A program made the translations under genes and the position numbers. Shown piece by piece: positions 10,625 through 18,325 of a stretch of 64,000 nt of DNA; the stretch's first letter is position 1, and each line of letters starts with the position of its first letter. Origin of the DNA: Paraburkholderia caribensis (GTDB taxonomy: Bacteria > Pseudomonadota > Gammaproteobacteria > Burkholderiales > Burkholderiaceae); contig NZ_CP026103.1 of NCBI RefSeq assembly GCF_002902945.1, positions 1 to 64,000 of the forward strand, read 5' to 3'. Below the pieces are notes generated by a model. The model had not been told where the DNA came from, did no database searches, and was given only the letters and a program-made list of their open reading frames with translations.

Positions 10625-11130
10625 TGATTTCTCAAAGACAATCGAACGACCGAACCGATGGTGCGAATGTGGCCACTCTCATCGGCAACGCGAGCCGGTT
10701 CATCCAGACGCTGGCACAAACCTCGTTGACACAGCTCGTGCTACGGTTAGCGCTTTCGGTGCCGTTCTGGAAATCAGGCATGCTCAAGTGGCATGGCTTT
10801 CTGAAATTGAACGATACAGCTATCACCCTCTTCACTGATGAATTCCAGTTGCATTTGCCGGGAGGGCCGTACCATTACCCGATGCCGGCGGTGTTTGCGT
10901 TTTTATCTGGCTGCGGCGAAGTCATGTTTCCCGTGCTGCTCGTGCTTGGATTCGGTACGCGTTTTGCAGCAGTAGGCCTGTTTCTCATGACGTGCATTAT
11001 CGAAATCACCGTTCCTGACGGATGGCCGATCCACATCACCTGGGCCGCGATGGCGCTCGCGATCGCAGCGTGGGGGCCGGGCAAGATTTCGATAGACCAG
11101 CTTCTCGCGAACAGGGCGAGATGGGCATAA
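10621..11130 (+). CDS. DoxX-family membrane protein of the bufferin operon
   Basis: 169 aa with about four predicted membrane helices (LVLRLALSVPFWKSGMLKW; MPAVFAFLSGCGEVMFPVLL; FAAVGLFLMTCIIEI; ITWAAMALAIAAWGP), a DoxX-like arrangement. Overlaps the DUF2063 gene by 4 bp, so it belongs to the same transcript. DoxX proteins are common fourth members of these operons (GigT in Cupriavidus); a link to quinones or thiol redox has been proposed, but the function here is unknown. Confidence 0.85.
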   Translation: MMISQRQSNDRTDGANVATLIGNASRFIQTLAQTSLTQLVLRLALSVPFWKSGMLKWHGFLKLNDTAITLFTDEFQLHLPGGPYHYPMPAVFAFLSGCGEVMFPVLLVLGFGTRFAAVGLFLMTCIIEITVPDGWPIHITWAAMALAIAAWGPGKISIDQLLANRARWA

Positions 11131-11167
11131 GGCGATTCACAATCCACAACCGGTCGGATCCAAAGAC

Positions 11168-11929
11168 ATGACGGTCCATTTCTCGTGCACGATGTGCGGC
11201 AAGTGTTGCCACGGCCTACGGCTTCCTCTGAGTCTCAGCGAAGCCGGAGAGTGGCTTCGACGCGGAGGAGACGTGCAACTGTTCTGCGAAGCAATTCCAT
11301 GGCCTGTTGAACCCGAAGAAAGCAATCTGCAGGCACGCCACAAACGACGCAGGTCTTTCGCGGCGTTGAGCGGAGACCTGCCAATTCGCGTTGTCGTGAG
11401 CGTTGTTGCTTCGTTCGATGGGCCGTGTCCGAATCTGCTGCCGGACATGCGATGCGGGGCATACGAAGCACGACCGCTTGCATGCCGTATCTATCCCGCT
11501 GAAGTAAATCCGTTCATTGAGTTGGTTCCTGCTTCCAAGTCGTGTCCATCGGAAGCCTGGGCAGCAGACCAGCCAACATTCTTGCAGGGCGGCCGGTTGG
11601 TGAATTCTGCAAGGGTGATTGCTGCCGAGCGATTTCGTCTCAATGACTATCACGACGCCGGGATCAGGGCGCGGCTTTGTGATGAGCTTGGAATCGGAGT
11701 CGCATCGCTTGCGAACGAAGGCTTCGTCATCCATTCGATAGAGCGTGACGTGATGACTGACGCGCTAGCTCGCATCGATAGAGACGCTGGAGCGGGTGTG
11801 GAACCAGCGAACTGGCAGTTCGTTACGAACAATACCAGCACTCGCGACACACTTCTGGAAATAGGTGCGCACGTTTATGCACATGAAACCGCATCATCTA
11901 GCCGGACCATGCAGTATCTGGCTTTCTGA
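11168..11929 (+). CDS. YkgJ-family CxxCxxCC metal-binding protein
   Basis: 253 aa. The N-terminus carries the cysteine cluster CTMCGKCCHG, followed by CPNL...MRCGAYEARPLACRIYP, typical of YkgJ proteins proposed to bind zinc or an iron-sulfur cluster. The C-terminal 120 residues show no recognised domain. It starts 38 bp after the DoxX gene on the same strand and is convergent with nrsF, so it is likely the last gene of the bufferin operon. This is not, to my knowledge, a standard operon member, so it may supply metal handling or iron-sulfur chemistry (inference). Confidence 0.8.
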   Translation: MTVHFSCTMCGKCCHGLRLPLSLSEAGEWLRRGGDVQLFCEAIPWPVEPEESNLQARHKRRRSFAALSGDLPIRVVVSVVASFDGPCPNLLPDMRCGAYEARPLACRIYPAEVNPFIELVPASKSCPSEAWAADQPTFLQGGRLVNSARVIAAERFRLNDYHDAGIRARLCDELGIGVASLANEGFVIHSIERDVMTDALARIDRDAGAGVEPANWQFVTNNTSTRDTLLEIGAHVYAHETASSSRTMQYLAF

Positions 11930-11959
11930 TGCGCACACGTCGCTAAGTACTGGAGAGGA

Positions 11960-12601
11960 TTACCAGCGCAGCAGCTTTGGCCCGAGTGCAGCACCCAAGC
12001 CAGCAACGAGGACCATCCCCAGCACATACCAGATGCTCCAGAAAGCCGGGCTCATTTCCGGGCAATGAAGGCAGTACGCGATGGTGGCGATGGAACTGGA
12101 TAGCAATCCTGCCGACGCGCCAGCCAGTCTAAGATTCGTTGGTGCGAGGCTCCTCACCGCGACGAACACAGCGATAAAGCCCGGAATCGAGAGCATCAGA
12201 ATGTTGAATGGGCAGGTTCGCCAGGACATCCCGAACAGAAGAAGAGGGCGGTCTTGCGGTTCTGCCATGCAGACAAATATCGCGCCCGCTAACCAGACCA
12301 AAGCTATCGGCATACCCACCAGCAACTGCGCTCTGCCGATTTTCGCTCCCGGTCGTGAAAGGCGAGTAGTGGCAATAAGGGCGCCAATCGCAATACACGT
12401 GGGAAGAGCAATCTTCGCGAGGAACAATCCAGTGTATGCGACGGATGCCAAATCCGGGCGCAGTCCGAATTTCCACTGCACTAGCAACAGTGCGCCAAGG
12501 GCGGCAACGAGCAACGCCAAAGTAAAGCGACGCGCTGCTGTATCGCGGCTCACTGGCTCTGCCCCGGTCGCGAGCAGGTCGACAAGTTCTTCTGTTTTCA
12601 T
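11960..12601 (-). CDS. nrsF: NrsF-type (DUF1109) membrane anti-sigma factor
   Basis: 213 aa, six predicted membrane helices after a short cytoplasmic N-terminus (MKTEELVDLLATGAEPV). Conserved cysteines are visible at Cys130 (WRTCPFN) and Cys177/Cys180 (YCLHCPEMSP); in Caulobacter NrsF two equivalent cysteines sense metal or oxidant stress and trigger sigma release. The start ATG overlaps the stop of the sigma-factor gene (ATGA), the standard sigF-nrsF arrangement. It should hold the ECF sigma factor at the membrane until stress. Confidence 0.88.
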   Translation of the reverse strand: MKTEELVDLLATGAEPVSRDTAARRFTLALLVAALGALLLVQWKFGLRPDLASVAYTGLFLAKIALPTCIAIGALIATTRLSRPGAKIGRAQLLVGMPIALVWLAGAIFVCMAEPQDRPLLLFGMSWRTCPFNILMLSIPGFIAVFVAVRSLAPTNLRLAGASAGLLSSSIATIAYCLHCPEMSPAFWSIWYVLGMVLVAGLGAALGPKLLRW

Positions 12602-13143
12602 GCTGTGCCTCTTACCAAGGCGGCAAGTGCTTTCAGTCCCCGGTGAACACTGACCTTGACGGAAGCTTCGGACAATCCGGTCAGATGCGCAGTCTCAGCA
12701 ACGGATCGTCCTTCCAGCTTGACATGCAGGATCGACATTTTCTGCTTGGCCGGCAGACTCGCCAGCAACTTGCCGATATCCCGGCGCGCATCGGCGGGCT
12801 CATCGTCCGTCGATGCAAAAATATCGTCCTGGTCGTCGATAGAATCAGTCAAGGCGTCTTTGCGCGCTCGGGTCCGGAAATAGTCCGTGAGTTTATACCG
12901 GGCTATTGCATGTATCCAGGCCGTCAGCGGTTCGTCAGGTCGATAGGTGTGGCGAGCATTATGTACGGCCAGAAGGATTTCCTGTATCAGGTCTTCGACG
13001 TCATCCTGCATGTGGGGCAGACGCTTACGCAAATAGCCGCGAAGGTGGCGGGTCAGATCTGCGAGGAAGTTGCGATACGCACTGGCGTTTCCTTCAAGTC
13101 CCGACCGGAAAGACGCTTTCAGACTGGTTTCGGCGTTGTACAA
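12598..13143 (-). CDS. ECF sigma factor (SigF/RpoQ-like)
   Basis: 181 aa with region 2 (VEDLIQEILLAVHNARHTY, then PLTAWIHAIARYKLTDYFR) and region 4 (LPAKQKMSILHVKLEGRSV, TGLSEASVKVSVHRGLKAL). Coupled to the DUF1109 anti-sigma gene. Homologous pairs control DUF2282-DUF692-DUF2063 operons in Caulobacter (SigF) and Cupriavidus (RpoQ). Four GTAACC-N15/16-CGAA sites within 10 kb are its likely targets. I found no such site ahead of this gene itself; it starts 15 bp after the SDR stop and may be read from that side. Confidence 0.9.
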   Translation of the reverse strand: MYNAETSLKASFRSGLEGNASAYRNFLADLTRHLRGYLRKRLPHMQDDVEDLIQEILLAVHNARHTYRPDEPLTAWIHAIARYKLTDYFRTRARKDALTDSIDDQDDIFASTDDEPADARRDIGKLLASLPAKQKMSILHVKLEGRSVAETAHLTGLSEASVKVSVHRGLKALAALVRGTA

Positions 13144-13158
13144 GAGCTTTCCCCAGCT

Positions 13159-13965
13159 TCACAGCGCCGAATGATCGCGAACCGCCTCCGCGAGTTGCGA
13201 TTTGAGACCGGCGAACCGCCGGTCCAGGGCTGCTGGCTCTTCTCTGTTGCGGGCAATCATCTCTGCTCGTGCCTGGCCGCCCCGGATGACCTCGAAAGCG
13301 TTGGTACGGATGCCATCCAGGATTGCCTCGGCCACCGCTGACGCCGGTTCGCGCACAAATCCCAGGTCTGGGCCAGCTTTCGACGTCTGCATCATCGGTG
13401 TATCGGTTGCCCCTGGATACACGGTCATGACATGTACACCTTCATCCACGAGTTCGCGGCGCAACGCCTCGCCGAACTGGGAGAGCCCAGCCTTTACTGC
13501 CGCATAAGTTGTGTAAAAGGGCATACCGATCAGCGCGATGCCGGATGCAACATTGATCACGAGCCCTTCACCGCTCTCGCGCAGCTTCGACAAGGCAGCC
13601 TGGGTCAACAGAATCGGAGCCAGCAGGTCGACGTCGATCATCGCGCGGATTTCCGCTTCCGTCGTGTCTTCCAGCCGTCCTGCCCGTACGCCGCCGGCGT
13701 TATTGACCAAAACGTCCAGGCCTCCGAGCGCGTCAAGAGCGCCATTCAACGTTGCCGCACGGCCGGAATCTGTTGACGCATCCGCGACGACTGCGCTCGC
13801 CGCGATGCCAGCTGCAGCCAGCTGTTTCACCGCGTCATCGAGAACGGCGGCCCGTCTGCCGGTGATTACGATGCGGGCTCCAGCCGAGCCGAGCGAGTGC
13901 GCCAGTGCAAGTCCGATTCCGCTCGAACCCCCAGTTATCAAGACGCGCTTTTGCTGTATTTCCAT
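13159..13965 (-). CDS. Short-chain dehydrogenase/reductase
   Basis: 268 aa, classical SDR length. NAD(P)-binding TGGSSGIGLALA at about residues 11-22, NNAGGVRAG, catalytic Ser in INVASGIALIG, and the YxxxK pair in YAAVK. Substrate unknown. A TetR-family gene lies divergently 290 bp away, with an operator-like sequence between, so the pair probably forms a ligand-controlled unit independent of the metal genes. The sigma-factor gene starts only 15 bp downstream, so read-through from the SDR promoter is possible. Confidence 0.88.
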   Translation of the reverse strand: MEIQQKRVLITGGSSGIGLALAHSLGSAGARIVITGRRAAVLDDAVKQLAAAGIAASAVVADASTDSGRAATLNGALDALGGLDVLVNNAGGVRAGRLEDTTEAEIRAMIDVDLLAPILLTQAALSKLRESGEGLVINVASGIALIGMPFYTTYAAVKAGLSQFGEALRRELVDEGVHVMTVYPGATDTPMMQTSKAGPDLGFVREPASAVAEAILDGIRTNAFEVIRGGQARAEMIARNREEPAALDRRFAGLKSQLAEAVRDHSAL

Positions 13966-14168
13966 AGCTCTGATGTTCTATGTGAGACGGGTCGTTGGAT
14001 GAACGTGAGTGCGATTACACGCCCAGTCGAAAGCAGATTCGCTGCCACCTAGGAAGCGAGGGATGAGCATGAAAACAGGCTGTGGCATTCCCCGCTGCGA
14101 TGCGTTGATCCACCCGGGATACGGGCGCGGCGCACGACAGCGCAGAAAATCGATTCACATTGGGTAGT

Positions 14169-14189
14169 TTTAGAACGATTGCTTTAGAA
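14169..14189. promoter_or_regulatory. Candidate TetR operator
   Basis: TTTAGAA occurs twice (14169-14175, 14183-14189) around CGATTGC in the divergent SDR/tetR gap. Its core GAACGATTG also occurs in the operator of a second, similar TetR gene at 54732-54740. Confidence 0.45.
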
Positions 14190-14255
14190 TAGCCGAACGG
14201 AAAATTGCATGCAACATCACGCCCCGGTAGCATCGGTTAATGGAAAGAGGAATCT

Positions 14256-14843
14256 ATGGCTCGACCGAGGGAGTTTGACGAAACAGCGGTGCTAGACGCG
14301 GCCGTCCACCAGTTCTGGCTTTACGGTTACGAAGCGACGTCGGTGCGAGACCTTGCACAGAGCATGGGAATGACGGGCGCCAGCCTATACAACGCATTCG
14401 GAGACAAGCGCTCCCTGTTCCGAAAGGCACTGGCACATTACGTTGCAAAGAGCTTCGGCGACCGGGTATCGCGCTTTGAGCAACTGCCGCCGCGAGATGC
14501 AATCGTCGCGTTTTTTGACGAAATCGTCGATCGCTCGATTTCTGACGAAGACCGAAAGGGGTGCCTCCTGATTAACTCAGCGCTTGAGGTCGCGCCTCAC
14601 GATCCCGAGTTCCAGGAAACGATCGCTGGTGTCCTCGTAGAGGTTGAAGATTTTTTTCGACGTTGCGTATCCGCAGGTCAGCGCAGCGGCCATATCTCCG
14701 ACGACCAGTCCGCTGATGACCTTGCGCGCATTCTTTTGAGTACGTTGCTCGGAATACGGGTGCTTGCACGCGCCCGGCCCGAGCGTGCGCTTCTCACAGG
14801 ATTACTGCGCCCCGTGCACGCATTGCTGGGCTTACAGGTCTGA
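14256..14843 (+). CDS. TetR/AcrR-family transcriptional regulator
   Basis: 195 aa. N-terminal helix-turn-helix (ETAVLDAAVHQFWLYGYEAT, SVRDLAQSMGMTGASLYNAF) and a TetR_C-type ligand domain. Divergent from the SDR gene, which it most likely represses. It closely resembles the TetR at 54062-54709 (same FGDK...LFR continuation after the HTH), so both may recognise related operators and ligands. Confidence 0.9.
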   Translation: MARPREFDETAVLDAAVHQFWLYGYEATSVRDLAQSMGMTGASLYNAFGDKRSLFRKALAHYVAKSFGDRVSRFEQLPPRDAIVAFFDEIVDRSISDEDRKGCLLINSALEVAPHDPEFQETIAGVLVEVEDFFRRCVSAGQRSGHISDDQSADDLARILLSTLLGIRVLARARPERALLTGLLRPVHALLGLQV

Positions 14844-14856
14844 AGCCACGGCTTTG

Positions 14857-15795
14857 CTACCGCGCCAGGGGCGCGAGGTACGTATCCCACGCCTTGCCGA
14901 CGATTCGTGCGATCAGCTCTTCGTCCGGATGTGCCTGGATATCCGCAGCGTTCGCCAGCTCGCCCGACGGCTCGGGCACAGCCAGAAGTCCGGTGAAGGT
15001 GTAGCCACCGTGACAGACGGGGCAGAAAATAGATGCGCCGACAGTGGTTTCTCGTTTGACCACCATGGTCGGGCCACATCCAAAACAACGCTGAAGCGGA
15101 ATGCCTTCGTCGCTATGTTCGACAATGTGGTAAAGATTTTCAGCCCTGCCCAGTTGCAGGAATGCTTCGCCAAATTCCCGGTCGAACTGCGTGCCAAGAT
15201 TCTTGGCGATAATCGATAGCGCTTGCTCAACGGGCATCCCTTTGCGATACGGGCGATTGCTCGTCATCGCGTCGAACGCGTCGCAGATACCGATGATCGC
15301 CGAAGCTCGAGGGATGGCGCTGCCGGAAAGGCCCTGAGGGTAGCCCTTGCTATCGGGACGCTCATGATGCGAATACACGGCGTCGAGAACAACCGCGCCC
15401 AGAGGGTGCTGCGCGAGCAGCGTCCGGCCGACGTCTGGATGTGTCTTGATTGCGGCGAACTCCTCATCCGTAAGCCTGTCGGCTTTCTTCAATACCGCAT
15501 CGGGGACTGCAATTTTGCCCAGATCGTGAAGGAACCCACCGATGGATACGACCCACGCGTCCTTATCGGAAAGTCCTGCCTTGCGCGCCAGCATATTCGC
15601 AAATCTCGAGACCCTCCATAGATGACCACCCGTGTAAGGGTCGCGCGCCTCTACGACCCACGCGAGCGATAACAGACTCGTCAGGAGACGGTAGTCAGAA
15701 GGCGGCGCCACCTCATTTTTTCCGAGGAAGTAGTTGGCGAGTCGAGAGATCATCATTGAACGGTTGAAGTGTTGTCGAAATTGCCGAGTTACCAT
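14857..15795 (-). CDS. HD-GYP domain phosphodiesterase with zinc-ribbon tail
   Basis: 312 aa from the ATG at 15795, which overlaps the nrsF2 stop by 7 bp; longer readings run through nrsF2 and are rejected. The HD-GYP core shows HDLGKIAVPD (HD at 90-91), THPDVGRTLL, SHHERPDSKGYP (about 142-153) and DAFDAMTSNRPYR. These enzymes hydrolyse cyclic di-GMP. The usual HHExxDGxGYP reads DS instead of DG, a mild deviation. A C-terminal pair of CxxC motifs (CFGC and CPVCHGG) could bind metal. Cytoplasmic, no membrane segment. Co-transcribed with nrsF2 from a SigF-type promoter. Confidence 0.88.
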   Translation of the reverse strand: MVTRQFRQHFNRSMMISRLANYFLGKNEVAPPSDYRLLTSLLSLAWVVEARDPYTGGHLWRVSRFANMLARKAGLSDKDAWVVSIGGFLHDLGKIAVPDAVLKKADRLTDEEFAAIKTHPDVGRTLLAQHPLGAVVLDAVYSHHERPDSKGYPQGLSGSAIPRASAIIGICDAFDAMTSNRPYRKGMPVEQALSIIAKNLGTQFDREFGEAFLQLGRAENLYHIVEHSDEGIPLQRCFGCGPTMVVKRETTVGASIFCPVCHGGYTFTGLLAVPEPSGELANAADIQAHPDEELIARIVGKAWDTYLAPLAR

Positions 15796-16430
15796 CGGAG
15801 CAAGCGAGGTCCGAGCAATGCGCCTGCTACTGCAGGAACGCACATGCCTGGCACGTACCAGGTCGCCCAGAAAACGGGACTCATTTCCGGGCAATGAGCG
15901 CAGTAGACCGTTGCGCCGAGCGCACCTGATAATAGCCCTGCCGCAGCGCCGGCAACTCTCAATCGTGTTGGCGCGAGGCTCCGCAGGGTTCGGGTGATTG
16001 CGATAAAGGCCGGGATGGAAAGGAGCGTTATGTTCAGTGAGCACGTGCGCCATGTGCGGCCGAGAATGAGCGAAGCGCGCTCGCCTGTCGACGTGTTCAC
16101 CAGCAGATAGGCTCCCCAGCAAGCGACGCACAGGATGGGGAGCATCCAGCAGACGGCTGGAACACCAATCGGGACGCCCGGATAGGAGAGGCGCATCGTG
16201 ACCATCGCCACGATGCCGGCGAGAGATACGGGAAGTGCTAACTTCGCCCAGAAGACGGGAGCAAAGAGCATCTCTTCAAGATCAGGATGAAGACCGTAGA
16301 GCAGCACCATGAAGATACAGGATGCGCCAACTGCATACGCTATCGACGGCCAGAAGCGGCTCCAGGGGACCACCTGGTCCACCGGGTCCAGATCTGATAC
16401 CAGTAGGGAGATTAGCGTGTCTGTTTTCAA
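15789..16430 (-). CDS. Second NrsF-type (DUF1109) protein without its own sigma factor
   Basis: 213 aa, clearly paralogous to the NrsF at 11960-12601 over the full length: same N-terminal MKT motif, six membrane helices, Cys130 (WRTCSLN) and Cys177/Cys180 (YCAHCPEMSP). No sigma-factor gene precedes it; it is instead first in a two-gene unit with the HD-GYP gene. The upstream GTAACC-N16-CGAA site would make it a product of the same stress response. It could damp the response, sense a different signal, or act on another ECF factor. Confidence 0.85.
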   Translation of the reverse strand: MKTDTLISLLVSDLDPVDQVVPWSRFWPSIAYAVGASCIFMVLLYGLHPDLEEMLFAPVFWAKLALPVSLAGIVAMVTMRLSYPGVPIGVPAVCWMLPILCVACWGAYLLVNTSTGERASLILGRTWRTCSLNITLLSIPAFIAITRTLRSLAPTRLRVAGAAAGLLSGALGATVYCAHCPEMSPVFWATWYVPGMCVPAVAGALLGPRLLRW

Positions 16431-16553
16431 TCTGGCCTCATGCGTCTCTGCGAGGCAGGAGACGAATCCTCAGGGATGCATGTACTTATCGTGCGATGCG
16501 CGCAGGTGGCAAGGCAACTCCGCATCAGACAGGCGACGCGGAGGGCCTGCCGG

Positions 16554-17023
16554 TTAATTCGCACCCAGAAGATAAAAGGTTACAGACCGAGATCCCTTTG
16601 ACGATTTTCGATCAAACGTCCGGAAGGGTGCAACGGTTCCGCCGGTCGCGAGACTTCGTACATCAACAACGACATACTTGCCGTCGGGAGACAGTGCAAC
16701 CTGCGTCGGGAGCACGCTTGGCTGAATTGTCCTGTGCTGGCCGATCTCCGTCAGCTTACCGTCCGAACCGACTCGATAGGCGTCGAGCTGCTGCGAACCG
16801 TGCTGATTAGTCATGTACAGCACGCCGTTTGCAAACGCGAGTGACGTTGGCAGAACACCCCCGTTGTCGATGTCGCGAGGGGTGTTGGGTTGCCGCCGTT
16901 GCGATCGATGGAAAACACGCTGACGGAATTGTTGCCTGCGTTCGCAACGAAAAGGCGGGATCCATCCAGGCTCACAATGACGCAGTTGCCGTTATCGTGA
17001 GAACCTCCGCATACGGCGAGCAT
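16554..17023 (-). pseudogene. Decayed paralogue of the beta-propeller lipoprotein
   Basis: Minus-strand fragments match the intact gene at 17147-18325: CGGS..., SRLFVANAGNNSVSVFSID, then after a frame change PTSLAFANGVLYMTNQHGSQ and PTQVALSPDGKYVVVD. The frame is broken by one missing G in a five-G run (C run 16858-16862 on the plus strand); restoring it gives the GGV-PTSLAF continuity of the intact copy. There is also a deletion after the lipobox remnant (LAVCGGS), and the last half is missing. The two copies are arranged head to head. Confidence 0.8.
16558..16583 (-). promoter_or_regulatory. Candidate ECF (SigF/NrsF-type) promoter of nrsF2-HD-GYP
   Basis: Minus strand GTAACC (16583-16578), exactly 16 bases, CGAA (16561-16558). 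It points toward nrsF2, whose start lies about 130 bp downstream. It overlaps the end of the decayed propeller gene. Confidence 0.7.
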
Positions 17024-17046
17024 GATTGATCATTCTTTGTTCGAGT

Positions 17047-17072
17047 GTAACCAATCACCTCTGGCGAACGAA
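17047..17072 (+). promoter_or_regulatory. Candidate ECF (SigF/NrsF-type) promoter of the propeller lipoprotein
   Basis: GTAACC (17047-17052), exactly 16 bases, CGAA (17069-17072); an overlapping CGAA also occurs at 17065. It lies 75 bp before the ATG at 17147. Confidence 0.7.
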
Positions 17073-17146
17073 GTAGGTGTTTGTCGGTTGTCGAAAGACG
17101 GCGACTCCCCCGGTGACGAACATCTAACTCCAGAAATAGGTGAAGA

Positions 17147-18325
17147 ATGAAACTCAGGCTGGCAGCGGCGGCAACTATGTCTGTCTTCCTCGCGGCATGT
17201 GGCGGATCGGATAACAGCAAACCCACTACGACTGTTGCGCAACTCTTCGCACAGACAAATGATACAAACAACGCCGTGGTCCACTTCACCCGAAATCAGG
17301 ACGGAACCCTGGTCGCAAAGGGTAGTGTGCTGACGGGCGGCAAGGGCACAAACGGCGTCAATTACTTCATGGGCAACATTACTGCTCCTGATGCATTGAC
17401 CAGTAACAACAGCGTCATTGTGTCGCCCGACAAGTCGCGCTTATTTGTAGCGAATGCGGGCGACAATTCCGTCACCACGTTCGCGATTGGTGCGACCGGT
17501 GACCTCACGGTGCAGGCTGTATCGCCGACAGGTGGTGTACGCCCAACTTCGCTGGCATTTTCAAATGGCGTGCTCTATGTTACCCATCAGCAGGGCGCGC
17601 AGGAGCTAGGCGCATATCGCGTGGGACAAGACGGGAAGTTGACGCAGATTGCGCAGTATGTGGTCGCGAATCAGGATGCGCTTCCGACACAGGTCGCGAT
17701 CAGCCCCGACGGAAAATTTGTCGTCGTGAATGGCTTTCTTAAGTCTGTATCTCCGGTGACGCCGCTTAACATGCTCCTTGCGTACCCGATCAACAGCGAT
17801 GGTTCCCTCGGAATGCCAGTGTCGAGCGCTTCGGCAGGTGTTGGTCCGTTTGGCGGTCGCTTCGCGTCGGGCCCGTTGTCGTCTGTCTTTGCGGTGACGG
17901 AAGCTGCAGGTGGCACAGCGAGTTCATACTCTTTCTCGTCTGCTGGCGCTTTCAGTGTCCTTAGCGGACCAGTGACAGTTACGGGGCAGCAGGCACCGTG
18001 CTGGATTTCTCTCACACCCGATAATCACTTCGCTTATGTGGGAAATGGCAGTGGGGCTGTTTCACTGTTCGCGCTTGACGGCACCGGCAAGCTGAGCCTC
18101 GTGAATGCCGTCGCGGCGACGGAGACACCGGTAGCGGGCCAGACGTCTGCATTCGCAAACGACTCCTGGATAAGCCCCGACGGGAAGTTCCTGTACCAGG
18201 ACTATGCGGGCGACGACAAGATTGTCGCGTACTCGATTGGCGGCAATGGTTCACTTGCGAAGCTTGGAGAGCAACCGGCAAACACCCAGTCAAAGATAAG
18301 CCTGCAAGGCCTCGCAGGTATCTGA
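17147..18325 (+). CDS. YncE/lactonase-like beta-propeller lipoprotein
   Basis: 392 aa. Signal peptide with lipobox FLAACGG (Cys near residue 18) predicts a lipoprotein. The rest consists of repeated blades with SPDxSRLFVANAG, SPDGKFVVV, TPDNHFAYVGN and SPDGKFLYQDY motifs, as in YncE or 6-phosphogluconolactonase-like seven-bladed propellers. Blades of this type bind peptides, DNA or metal cofactors; no catalytic assignment is possible. Control by the SigF-type promoter suggests a role in the periplasmic metal or oxidant response. Confidence 0.85.
   Translation: MKLRLAAAATMSVFLAACGGSDNSKPTTTVAQLFAQTNDTNNAVVHFTRNQDGTLVAKGSVLTGGKGTNGVNYFMGNITAPDALTSNNSVIVSPDKSRLFVANAGDNSVTTFAIGATGDLTVQAVSPTGGVRPTSLAFSNGVLYVTHQQGAQELGAYRVGQDGKLTQIAQYVVANQDALPTQVAISPDGKFVVVNGFLKSVSPVTPLNMLLAYPINSDGSLGMPVSSASAGVGPFGGRFASGPLSSVFAVTEAAGGTASSYSFSSAGAFSVLSGPVTVTGQQAPCWISLTPDNHFAYVGNGSGAVSLFALDGTGKLSLVNAVAATETPVAGQTSAFANDSWISPDGKFLYQDYAGDDKIVAYSIGGNGSLAKLGEQPANTQSKISLQGLAGI

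Noticed and set aside
15795..16131. N-terminal extension of the HD-GYP protein upstream of 15795
   Set aside because: It runs out of frame through the end of nrsF2 and has no protein-like pattern; the ATG overlapping the nrsF2 stop is the natural start.
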